DNA from: Sipunculus nudus
Lineage: Eukaryota > Annelida > Sipuncula > Golfingiida > Sipunculidae
NCBI GenBank assembly: GCA_026874595.1
Contig: CM049313.1
Coordinates: forward strand, 21,407,508 to 21,471,507
DNA: 64,000 bases
Direction: 5' to 3'
A model generated the notes under the pieces. It saw only the letters and a program-made list of their open reading frames with translations. It was not told the origin of the DNA and ran no database searches. Positions 48,646 through 60,000 of this stretch are shown piece after piece; the stretch's first letter is position 1, and each line of letters starts with the position of its first letter. Both the position numbers and the translations under genes were made by a program.

Positions 48646-49757
48646 TGTTAGCGTGGGAGCATAGGTTCAGGGATCCCAGGTGTTTTATTTGAAGTCAGTT
48701 TCAGTTCAGTAGTGACTCTGTAAGAGTTGGTTCTAGGCAGACTTATCAAAGCTAGTCTAGACAGTTTCCTGTAAAAGGATTGTTCAATGTAGATTTCAGA
48801 GACAACGCACGTGCAAACATGATTTTCGCATACTCATGTCTTAGGAGGTGGTGCCAATTTAAGATTCATGCCTTGAGCGGCAGATCTCCATCATATTGTA
48901 AGAGGATAGGCCAATGGCATAGTCAGGATGTATGACGTAGGCATGGGTATATATGCTGAGGGGCACCGTAGAAAAACCACAATCTACCAGTTCAGGAATC
49001 TACGTAGTGGTGTCTAGCAGTTTGACGGTCAAGTGAAATGTCGGTGACTGTCAATGAGTCGTTCAGTAGATAGACACTTTGCCGGTATATCGAGGGCGGC
49101 CAGTGTAGCTCACAATCAGACCTGTGAGTTATGTTTAGAGAAGGAATTGTAAATAGCTGATAATCATCAGCCGTTGTAAAGCCCAGGCACAACTAAAGAA
49201 CATTTGCTGATCTTTACGTGGTACCGTACATTAATTTGGGTTGTGTCATGCTCGTGTAAGAATAGTGGAATTACAAGAGAGCTCGACGGTGGCGGCTGCG
49301 TGCCTTATGGACTTTGACATCGTGATACGACAGTGGAGGCTATTAGCCTATCACTCTGTGGTTTGGTGAGATGATATTCTGAAAGACAGAGTTTGTTGTT
49401 GCTGAGTACAGAGACACAGGGCTTCATTTCTAGACAGTCACGTGTGCGACGGTCATATGATCAGTGGACCAGGCTTCGGTGTTTAATAGAACATTCTGTG
49501 TTATGAGGAAATAACAAAATAACGAACTAGAATTAAACAGGACTCTGTGTTGTGTACATTAATAAGACTCAGTGAATACTGTCACTATGTATGGAACATC
49601 GTCTCTAGCGAATTGTAAACCACTTTATTTAGATTTTTCAGATTTTAGTGTTCACGTTACACATGCCTTATTCATTTCTTGAGTGTATGTGTGAGCTTCA
49701 GCCATATCAATTCCCCGTTAAAAAAACCTAGAAGTCCATTTCGTCGGGAATGTGACA
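48646..49757 (+). mobile_element. Possible solo LTR
   Basis: A 1.1-kb block that starts TGTTAGCGTGGGAGCA and ends TCGTCGGGAATGTGACA has TG...CA ends, an internal TATATAT at about 48948 followed by a GC-richer 250 bases, and no ORF or internal repeats. That is the layout of a solo LTR. No 5-bp target duplication is visible (TTCGC at the left, ACATA at the right), and no second copy is in the window. Confidence 0.3.
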
Positions 49758-50227
49758 ACATAAAATAAAGTAATAGCAATTACCAATGCACATTTAATCA
49801 ATCATTTAAAACAATATGCACATCCAGCAATAATATATACGAAGAATAGCCTTTAACATTTTACAATTTTACAATTTTTACCGTTTGTGAAATTGAATTG
49901 ATATTACAACCTGAGTTTCCTTACTTTCAATATGTTAAACACAACTACAGAAAAGAGAAGACGTGGTCTCGTCTTTGTTCTGCAAAGTAAACTTAAATAA
50001 AAACTAGAATAACACTTTTGCGTTATGAGCAATAAAGTTTCGGATATTACATTTGTGTTATTCAATCAAATCAATACCTAAGAAATGGCCTCACGACTAA
50101 CGAATACTTTTGTCACGTCGCCCCTGTCACAATTCGAAGGTTCACACGGGGCTGTTTGTTTGTCTTTCATGAGCTGTAGGAAAAAAAACTCAACCGAATC
50201 GATTCCCATGCCTTGTAGAGGGGATGA
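49758..50227. other. Gene-less stretch
   Basis: Nothing recognised. Confidence 0.4.
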
Positions 50228-50395
50228 CCTTGCAAGGCCACGTTGATTATATTTAAAGATAATCTCCTGATCCTTTTATGAAAATAGGCCAGAAAACGCC
50301 GATCCCATTGTATACAGGCTGTCCGTTTGGTTTATATCCACGTTTTTATAACATGATGGGGCGGACGAACCAAAGTGTTGCTAGTTTTATAACTA
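50228..50395 (-). mobile_element. Fragment of the TTAA-flanked family
   Basis: GATAATCTCCTGATCCTTTT, ATGAAAATAGGCCAGAAAACG, TACAGGCTG.CCGTTTGGTTT and ATATCCACG are the reverse complement of the region around 47090-47220. Confidence 0.6.
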
Positions 50396-50433
50396 GAGAT
50401 CTTTCAGCTTCCACACATATGCAGCGAACAAGG

Positions 50434-50487
<54 letters not shown>

Positions 50488-50637
50488 AGTGGTATAGCCA
50501 TGTTAGTCCGTAGTTGAAGCGAATGTTAAGATAAACAGTGACGCCTTTTAGATAGACTAACTAGTTTATTAACTAGTTGTGTGTTGATAAATTAGTTAGT
50601 CTATCTTAAAGGCGTCACTGTTTACCTTAACTTTCGC

Positions 50638-50694
<57 letters not shown>
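50434..50694. repeat. Inverted-repeat hairpin between two (TA)n tracts
   Basis: (TA)n at 50434-50484 and 50636-50694 enclose a hairpin: arms 50519-50567 and 50589-50637 pair at 45 of 49 positions around a 21-base loop. The arms contain GACTAAC and AAACAGTGACGCCTTT. The lead GGTATAGCCATGTTAGTCC at 50491-50509 is reminiscent of Penelope-like element termini, which is inference from memory only. Confidence 0.7.
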
Positions 50695-50696
<2 letters not shown>

Positions 50697-51642
50697 TTTT
50701 GTCATGATTGGCGCAAGTATCTTGTTCAGTTTAAACATATTTTATTGTAAACATGCGATTGACAAACAGCATTACTGCTATATAAATGCTTCTAGCATCA
50801 ACAGTGAACAATACAGTAGAACACACAATATACATTTGTTACGGGTTGACATAAAAGCGCTCCTGGTACGCCGGACTTGTGCGCCACCAACATGGATTCG
50901 AATCCCGGATCTCTGAGTGGTTACATTATATTCATGTACAAAGATTAAAACATTACTGTTGCCTGAATATGATAATTCGTCCGAACCAAAAAGCAGCAAT
51001 GATGGATTCGAGATTGACATATTCCTAAAGCTAGGGATAACCTTCAGGGAGTTCAAAAGGTTTTATCGCTGTCGAATATACAAGGGACATAACTTGTTTA
51101 CTAATAGCTTGTAGATAACCATGCTCGTATATAAGTCATATATTATAAGAAGTTCTCCTAACAGAAATTAGCTACAATTAATATCAACACAGACTAAGTC
51201 AAAACTCACATAAATTCTACAGAATGGTAAGGGAATAGCTGGCTTAAAACTGTTGGTGGGGATCTGCAATAAAGGGGTAACCTAGTGAATCGCATTGCCT
51301 TGGTGGAGGTATGCGCTTTTCTGATATATCGTTCAACTCAGTTCGAGTATTTTGTTATGCTCTAGTATTTTCCGGGCTATATGATAGGTATCTGAAACTA
51401 CCATTTGAAGAAAAAGATATATCAAATAAATTGAAAGGTAAATAGCTTAAAAGGTATGTAACCTAAGAAATTGAAGCTCCTAGGTCTGCCCGGTGGAGAC
51501 ATTATCGTGAAACACGAAAAAAATCAATCAAAATGTAACCTTTGGGTGCTCGGAAAAAGAATTTTCTCGGCTTGAATGGGCGAAAAATTATACAGAAGTC
51601 GAAGGATGGAATCGTACACCTATTTTTCTCACCAACAAAAAT

Positions 51643-51646
<4 letters not shown>
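50695..51646. other. Gene-less stretch with a tRNA B-box relic
   Basis: GGATTCGAATCCC at 50894-50906 is a B-box-like motif but no A box is evident upstream. No gene is recognised. Confidence 0.3.
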
Positions 51647-51712
<66 letters not shown>

Positions 51713-51720
51713 TTATATAA
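51647..51720. repeat. (TA)n microsatellite
   Basis: AT run with a TTTATATATTTATATAA end. Confidence 0.95.
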
Positions 51721-53759
51721 ATACAGGGGTGTAACCAGGGGTGACTTAAAGGGCGTGTGATGCTACCCTCTCTCCCGATCTGATTTAGGTTATATTTAGG
51801 AAAACACTAAATATCTACTAAGAAAAACTGTAGTATGGACGAAACTTAAAAATCTTGAAAATATCAATCATGTTTGCATCAAGCTTTATTACTATACACA
51901 GGAACAATTTATACGTCAAATAGGATCTTCGTCTTGGACACGTTATTTCTCAAATTGTCATAGGATAACAAAGACACTGAAGGTTATTATTCATGCGCCC
52001 TAAAGATTGGGGTCTGGAAAGTCGAGGTGAAAGCGCTTCTCAGTCTCCGCTGGCGACCAGAGAGAGAGAGGTAGAGAGAGAGATATATGTGTTAATACAG
52101 ATGCTGGTTGACTGTATTGAGACAGAAAATGATTTTTTCTCTCTCTGTCTCTATTTATATATAAATGCTATATATACATATATATTCATATATCAAGATT
52201 GTTGCAAAACCATGCGGTTTTTAAGTGCTCAACTAATACTTGGAGTGTTCCTGACGAGTGAGGGCCCGTAGGGGCCCTTACGAAACAGAGCTGTCGAACA
52301 AAAGTAAATGTGTTTACGTCCTGATATATGTGTATATATTCATATATATATAACACATATATATGTATGTTAATACATACCTAAATATAATAACAATTTA
52401 ACAATTGGAGCACACACACTCAAGAATACATGGAAATCCCTGATTTGTGTAAGCTGATCGTCGCTGGTTTTAGTGACAATGTAATTATCAAATCGGCGTG
52501 TGGGATGAACAGCGCCTACAGCAGTTCCTCTCCCAACAAGTGCCCTGGTGTCTTTGGTGTCAGTCATTTAAAATGTAATATCCGATTTCATTTTCAGAAG
52601 GAAATAAATGGAGATTAATCCCACTAGGATTCTGTTTTTTCGTGTTGACTTTGTTCCCGTTTTCCTTCAAGGCTTTATCCTGTTTTGTAGACCTCTGGCG
52701 GCCTGCTTGTCACGGCCGCCATATTTGTCGGTGAGTTTAATCGTGTTTGAGCTGACGATAGCCGGGCACTTTGAATTAGGTTTCATGTGTTTCTCTATTG
52801 ATTTTTGCCTTGTTCATCATGGGTTGTTTAATTCACCGTGAGCAAACAAGAGTAGCATCGATCTTTCGCAGACAAGTTTGCTTTGAAATCCTTCAAGATG
52901 ATGACAATCGATGAAAAAATGAAGGAACGATTAAATAAGATAACTGGCCGGAAGGAGAATTACTGCAATGACCGATGGATAAAGAGATACTGGAAGTTAT
53001 TTTTTTCGGATTTATTCAAGATATAATTTCCAGTTGCCCAAGGATATTTGAAATGAATGCATTAAGTCGTGTATTACGAAATTATGCTTTAGCAATATTG
53101 TATATTTTTTTTCTTTAATTATTGTGAATTTGTTAATTTTATGGCGACATGTAACAGTTTGGAGTAAATGTAACAGTTTGAAGACAGCTTACCCGAGAAG
53201 TAGCCCAGTACTGTAATTGTAGTCGTATAAACAGCCGACTGTAAATAATTCATTAAAGGAAATGCACATCTCAATACCAATTATCTGTAAAACAATATAC
53301 TGGAATTTACAGAAAGCCCCTCGACCCCCGAATGGCTCATTAACAAGATCTTATCCTCAGGTTTGGCCGATAATCCCATTTGCACAGCCTACTGTACTGT
53401 TATGAGTCCATATACATAGACACTGGAAGCTTGAATATCTGAAAGTGAATGCCAATCCAGTCCCAATACGCCTCTAACATTATGGCTTACTGCTTTAATA
53501 ACATTTAATGCTTCCATAAGGTCAGTGCATGCATCTATATCATCTAAATCACCAGAGACATGATATATGCATTATAGAATGCATCATAAAGTATATTATA
53601 GACGGGCAACCGCCATCAATTTTCTTTATCCGTCAGTATTATAGCCTATTGCTTCATGGGAACCCATGCGGAAGAACTTACACCGGCCCAGATCAGGGCT
53701 TGTGTCGCCTCATCCTTCCGTCGGAGATTATTTCTTACCAATACCAACCTCTTCTTGCT
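51721..53759. other. Gene-poor stretch with weak exon candidates
   Basis: Holds GA and TA simple repeats (52060-52080, 52320-52380), a short leader-like ATG frame at 52212, and a segment at 52598-52730 between good splice-like sites (see findings). None is strong enough to call. The last 800 bases show nothing. Confidence 0.3.
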
Positions 53760-53925
53760 GGGCACTGTGGGACGGCTGTGATTACTAGTCTATTCTGTCA
53801 AACTTTAAAATCAAAATTTGTTACATTTCAAGGAAACGCTTTCTGTTTACATTTTGCATGCGCTTGCTTACAAAATATTACTTATTCCGTCATTAATACA
53901 AAATCCCCAATGTTTATGTAATTCA
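53760..53925 (+). mobile_element. tRNA-headed interspersed element, partial copy 4
   Basis: CTGTCAAACTTTAAAATCAA, then TTTCAAGGAAACGCTTTCTG and TTTACATTTTGC, is the reverse complement of 3800-3880. The tRNA head is missing. Confidence 0.6.
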
Positions 53926-54120
53926 TAGTGTCTATTTTGTCGTTACAGGAAAAATAGCCCAGTAGCCTATGTAACCGGTACCGATAAAATAGCCTCTTAA
54001 CTACAAAAAAAGCAGGTGGTACAAATTATATTTGTTTTTGTCATACATTTGAACATGTACATGGGGCTACTCATTAAACTAGAAATCTGCATACCAAGCA
54101 AAACAAGGCTCCGCCATGTT

Positions 54121-54140
54121 GGGGGGGGGGGGGGGGGGGG
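54121..54140 (+). repeat. Poly(G) tract
   Basis: A 20-base G run. Confidence 0.9.
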
Positions 54141-54239
54141 TGCTTACGGTCACTCACCTCGGAACAGAAAACACACATTTCAAAAAAGCTCTGCTAACAT
54201 TGAATTCCCGTTGCTGAATTTCATACTTTGGAATTGCCG

Positions 54240-55450
54240 GTGTACACTGTATGATCATGGAGTGTTTCATCAGTTTCTGCAGACTGGTGGTGCCACCTGT
54301 ATTTTTTCGATTTTTAAAGATATTTTTTTTCTATTTTTGAGACCTCAAAAGATGCCGTAGTCTGTTAACAAGGCACAAATCGTAACCGCTCGAAATGGAA
54401 TCTTCTCCCTTAAGATCCAGAGAGGTCCATGGAAATTCTTCTTGGAAACCTGGAATTTGGTCTCTGTTACCCATATTCTTCAAGCTATGGGGCTCCGAAG
54501 TACCCCCCAGAATAATGAAAAATTTGATACAAAAGCACAAGTATCTGAACAACTAATGCATTGATCACCATGATTCTTCTCATGGATATTAATCATGGAG
54601 TGTTTCTTAAGTTTCTGCAGACTGGTGGCGCCACCTGTATTTTTTCGATTTTTTTAAACAATTTTTTTCTCTATTTTGAAACCTTAAAAGATGCCGTAGT
54701 ATGTTAACAGGGCACAAATCGTTACCGCTGGACCTGGAATTTTCTAACTTTAAATCCAGATAGGTCCATGAAAAGTCTCCTTGAAAACCTAGAATTAGGT
54801 CTCTGTTGCCCATATTCTTTAAGCTATGGGGCTTCGAAGTACCCCCCCCCCCAGGATAATGAAATATTTGATACAAAAGCTCAAGTATCTGAACAACTAA
54901 TGCATTGATCACCATGATTCTTTGCATGGACATTGATCATTGAGTGTTACATCAGTTTTTGCAGACTGGTGGCGCCACCTGTATTCTTTATTTTTTGACA
55001 ATTTTTTCTCTCTATTTTTGAGACCTCAAAAGATGCCATCATCTGTTAATAAGGCACAAATCGTAACGACTAGACCTAGAATCTTCTTTCTTGACATGCT
55101 GGGAGGCCCATGAAAAGTCTTCTTGGAAACCTGAAATTCGGTCTCTGTCACCCATATTGTCCGAGCCTTGGGGCTCAGAAGTACCCCCCAGAATAATTGA
55201 AAATTTGATACCAAAGTAAGGCACAAATCATAGCCATGGGGCCCAGAATCTTCTAACTTGACATCCTGAGAGTTCCTCAAAGGTTTTCCCCAGAAACCTG
55301 AAATAGGGTCATAGTGATCTATATTCTCAAAGTTTTTGGATATGTTTGAGCACCCAAGAAATAATGCAAGATACACACAAATTGCCGGTTTCCTCATAAA
55401 AAGGCTGGTTGGATTGTCATCAAATTTGTTGTGCTTATGGGTCTTGATGA
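54240..55450 (+). repeat. Tandem array, about 340-bp units, 3.5 copies
   Basis: Unit starts near 54257, 54595 and 54940 read GAGTGTT.CATCAGTTTCTGC, AGACTGGTGGCGCCACCTGT, then GAGACCTCAAAAGATGCCGT and GGCACAAATCGTAACCG. A fourth, truncated unit starts near 55209. Each unit carries the GGTGGCGCCACC palindrome (GGTGGTGCCACC in unit 1). The unit is homologous to 33000-33320 inside the interspersed element, so the array probably grew from such a copy. The end near 55525 has GGCTGAGCGTCATGACCCAT, as at 34410. Confidence 0.8.
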
Positions 55451-55978
55451 ACTTAAGCTAATATGCATGAACAATGATGCCACGTACCTATCTTAATTGG
55501 TTCTCTGTGCAAGGACATATTATCAACATGTTAGTCGGCTGAGCGTCATGACCCATGGGTCACTTGTACCGGTTTCCTTCAACCATAACGGACTACGGAA
55601 CGCCACCATCTGAGCCATGGAGAGTGCAGCGATTAGTTATTACTATAATTACCATTTGTACAATCCATGTAAAAAAAGTTATATATTATATATTATATGT
55701 ACCAAAATGTAGGTATCAAACAACATCTGCAGCTGTTACAAAACAAACAAAGAAAGATTACTTTGAGTGCTGTCCTTTTTTAAAAGCAGGTAGGATGCTG
55801 CCAATCAAGGCAGGCGTCACAAACAATGGAACCTGTTGCTCCCGTCGGTGTTTCACTATAAAGTGGAAACATCTGCGTCGTTCCTGGAAGGCCCGATACC
55901 GTAAAAGCGAAACCATCATCATCAAAGTATTTGTTAAACAGGTTTCCTCATCGAGTCCAGTGTAAACTGTGTAGTTGT
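55451..55978. other. Spacer between tandem arrays
   Basis: The plus strand is open at 55555-55965. A segment 55713-55789 (K-K-D-Y-F-E-C-C-P-F-L) between AG and CAG|GTAGGA could be an exon, but it is weak. Nothing else. Confidence 0.3.
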
Positions 55979-58535
55979 GCACCAAACAAACGTGTGGCTG
56001 AATGTGTGACCACTATCACACAAAAAACGTGTGGCGGAAGGTGTGACCAGGATCACACATAGAAGCGTGTGGCTGAAGGTGTGACCACGATCACACATAG
56101 AAGCGTGTTGCTGAAGATGTGACCACTATCACACAAACAAACGTGTGGCTGAAGGTGTGACCGCTACCACACAAACAAACGTGTGGCTGAAGGTGTGACC
56201 ACTACCATACAAACATACGTGCGATTGAGGGTGTGTCCACCTCCACACAAACAAAAATTGTAGCTAGAGGTGGGACAACTATCACACAAACAAAATTGTG
56301 GCTGGAGGTGTGACCACTATCACACATAGAAGCGTGTGGCTGAAGATGTGACTACTATCATAAAAACAAACGTGTGGCTGAAGGTTATGACCACTACCAG
56401 ACAAAGAAAAGTGCAATTGAGGGTGTGACCATTATCACGCAAACAAACATGTGGCTTAAGGTTATGACCATTACCACAAAAAAAACGGGCGATTGAAGGT
56501 ATGATCACCTCCACACAAACAAAAATTGTAGCTATAGGTGGGACCACTATCACATATAGGAGGGTGTGGCTGAAGGTGTGACCAATACCACACAAACACA
56601 CGTATGGGTGAGGGTGTGACCACTATCACACAAAAAAATGTGGCGGAAGGTGTGACCACGATCACACAAAGAAGCGTGTGGCTGAAGATGTGACTACTAT
56701 TACACAAACAAACGTGTGGCTGAAGGTGTGACCACTACCACACAAACACAGGTGTGACTGAAGGTGTGACCACTACCACACAAACACAGGTGTGACTGAA
56801 GGTGTGACCACTACCACACAAACAAACCTATGGGTGAGGGTGTGACCACGTTCACACAAACAAACGTGTGGCTTAAGGTTATGACCACTACCACACAGCC
56901 AAACGTGCGATTGAGGGTGTGTCCACCTCCACACAAACAAAAATTGTAGCTAGAGGTGGGACCACTATTACACAAACAAACGTGTGGCTGAAGGTTATGA
57001 CCACTACCACACAGACAAACGTGCGATTGAGGGTGTGTCCACCTCCACACAAACAAAAATTGTAGCTAGAGGTGGGACCACTAATACGCAAACAAACGTG
57101 TGGCTAAAGGTGTAACTGCTTTCACACAAACAAACGTGTTTTTGAAGGTGTGACCACTAGCACACAAACAAACGTGTTTTTGAAGGTGTGACCACTAGCA
57201 CACAAACAAACGTTTGGCTGAAGGTGTGACCACTATCACACTAACAAACGTGTGGCTGAAATGTGACTACTTCCACACAAACAGGAAATGTGGTTGAAGT
57301 GTGATCGCTTTCACACAAACAAACGTGTGGCTGAAGGTTATGACTACTACCACACAAACAAACGTGTTATTGAAGGTGTGACCACTAGCACACAAACACA
57401 CGTGTGGCTGAAGGTGTGACCACTAGCACACAAACAAAATGTTGCTGAAGGTGTGACCATTATCACGCAACCAAACATGTGACTTAAGGTTATGACCATT
57501 ACCACACAAACAAACGTGCGATTGAAGGTAAGACAACCTCTACACAAAAAAAATTGTAGCTAGAGGTGGGACAAACACACACATAGAATCGCATGGCTGA
57601 AGGTGTGACCACGATCACATATAGAAGCGTGTGGCTGAAGATGTGACTACTATCACACAGACAAACGAGTGGCTGAAGGTGTGACCACTACCACACAAAC
57701 ACAGGTGTGACTGAAGGTGTGACCACTACCACACAATCAAACGTATGGGTGAGGGTGTGACCACTAGCACACAAACAAAGGTGTGGCTTAAGGTAATGAC
57801 CACTACCACACAAACAAACGTGCGATTGAGAGTGTGACCACCTCCACACAAACAAAAATTGTAGCTAGAGGTAGGACCACTATCACACCAGCAAACGTGT
57901 GGCTGAAGGTGTAACTGCTTTCACACAAACAAACGTGTTTTTGAATGTGTGACCACACACACAAACAAATGTGTGGCTGAAGGTGTGACCACTAACACCG
58001 AAACAAACATGTTTTTGAAGGTGTGACCACTATCCAACAAACACACGTGTGGCTGAAGGTGTGACCACTACCACACAAACACAGGTGTGACTGAAGGTGT
58101 GACCACTATCACACAATCAAACGTATGGGTGAGGGTGGGACCACTATTACACAAACAAAGGTGTGGCTTAAGGTAATGACCACTACCACACAAACAAACG
58201 TGCGATTGAGGGTGTGACCACCTACACACAAACAAAAATTGTAGCTAGAGGTGGGACCACTATCACACCAACAAACGTGTGGCTGAAGGTGTAACTGCTT
58301 TCACACAAACAAACGTGTTTTTGAATGTGTGACTACTCACACAAACAAACGTGTGGCTGAAGGTGTGACCACTAACACCCAAACAAACATGTTTTTGAAG
58401 GTGTGACCACTATCCAACAAACACACGTGTGGTTGAAGGTGTGACCACTGTCACACAAACAAACGTGTGGCTGATGTAGTAACCACTATCACACAAACAA
58501 ACGTGTTGCTGAAGGTGTGACCACTACCGCACAAA
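55979..58535 (+). repeat. 38-bp minisatellite, more than 60 units
   Basis: Consensus ACACAAACAAACGTGTGGCT then GAAGGTGTGACCACTACC. About 66 units fill 2.56 kb. Variant units (for example AAAATTGTAGCTAGAGGTGG and GTGCGATTGAGGGTGTG) recur in fixed order: a block from 57701 is repeated from 58081, giving a 380-bp (10-unit) higher-order repeat at the right end. The unit is not a multiple of three bases and contains few stops on the minus strand, so long Val/Cys-rich frames appear there; I regard them as artefacts. Confidence 0.92.
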
Positions 58536-60000
58536 CTAGACGACCATAGGTCGAACGCTTGCCGGAAATCGGAAGTGAAACATAGACGGACAGACAGAAC
58601 ATATTGTCGGTTTTCTATTAATGGAATGACTCTCAGGGACATTGCTGAGAATATGTGGCCCGTAGAATGACATATGAGACAAAAGAACAGGCAAGCAGAC
58701 AAAGCTGACAACAAAAGACGAACAGACAGACATACTGACTCTGTGAGACAAGATTGACACCAGATGACATAACCTGGTGATTGAGAAGATTCAAAGGAAG
58801 AAAATGAGTTATAATTTATGTAATTTAGATTTATAATTTTGGAGGTTTGGCGAATTAATGATATACTAGGGAGGCTCGACTGTAGCGCCCTCTAGCAGAC
58901 ATATTCCGAAGACGACAAATGCGTTTTGTATTATTAGTGTATACCATGAGATGTCCCAGTTTCAAAAGGATTCCGTCAAAGCTGTGGCCTGTAGAATGCT
59001 ATATGTAAGGCGTAAGAACCAGCAAGCAGGCGACTTTGAGGATAACGGACAAACAGATGGACACACTGACAAAGTGACAGAAGATTGAAACCAGATGCCT
59101 TAATCAGGTTATGGAGAAGACTCAAAGGAAGAAAATAAGCCAAAGTTTATGTAACTGAGGCTTTGGGTGTAGATATATGGCCAATACAATGGTATGTGTG
59201 TGAGGGTCGTGTGCAGCGCCCACTAGTGGCCATATCCGGAAAATGAAAAAATTATTTCTAGATATTAGTGTAAGACATAAGATGTAATAGTTTCAAAAGG
59301 ATTCCGTCAAAACTGTGGCCTAAAGAATGCTATATGTGAGACGCAAGAGCCAACAAGCAGGTGTATTTGTGGACAACTGACAAACAGACGAAAACACTGA
59401 CAAAGTGACTCAAAATTGAGTCCAGATGACTACTCCAGGTTATGGAGAAGACTCAAAGGAAGAAAAAAGCAACAGTTTATGTAACTGAGGTTTATAGTTT
59501 TGGAGATATTGCCAAAGCATGATATGTTGGGAGAGGTTCGAGATCAGCGCCCCCTAGCGGCCATATCCGGAAAATGAAAAATTGGTTTCGAGATTTTAGT
59601 GTAAGACTTAAGATGTAATAGTTTCAAAAGGATTCTTTCAAAACTGTGCCCTTTAGAATGCTATATGTGGAGACGCAAGAGCAAGCAGGCGAATTTGAGG
59701 ACAACTGACAAAGAGACAGACACACTGACAAAGTGTCACAAAATTGTGACCAGATGACTACACTAGGTTATGGAGAAAACTCAGAGGAAGAAAATAAGCT
59801 ATAGTTTATGTAATTGAGGCTTATAATTTTGGAAATATGGCCAAAATATGATATGTTCGGGAGGTTCGCATCCAGCGCCCCCTAGCGGCCCTATTCAAAA
59901 AATGAAAAAACGATTTCGAGATACTAGTGTAGGACTTATAATATGTCAGTTTCAGAAAGATTCCTGCAATAATGTGGCCTTTGGCGCAAGATGAATAAAA
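58536..60000 (+). repeat. Tandem array, 330-bp units, about 4.4 copies
   Basis: TCAAAGGAAGAAAA recurs at about 58788, 59121, 59452 and (as CTCAGAGGAAG) 59781, steps of about 330 bases. Each unit has AGCGCC...CTAG...GGCCATATCCGG, GATTCCGTCAAAACTGTGGC, GACAAACAGACGNACACAC and CAGGTTATGGAGAAGACTC. The sequence CTAGACGACC..AGGTCGAACG at 58536 recurs at 60481, suggesting that a larger unit frames this array. Confidence 0.85.

Noticed and set aside
52212-52268. Leader peptide frame starting at ATG 52212
   Set aside because: It is only 19 codons before a stop, the donor context (CGA|GTGAGG) is poor, and it is embedded in simple repeats.
55979-58714. Many long Val/Cys-rich open frames on the minus strand across the minisatellite
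   Set aside because: They repeat with the 38-base unit, shift frame between units and follow from stop-poor repeat sequence.
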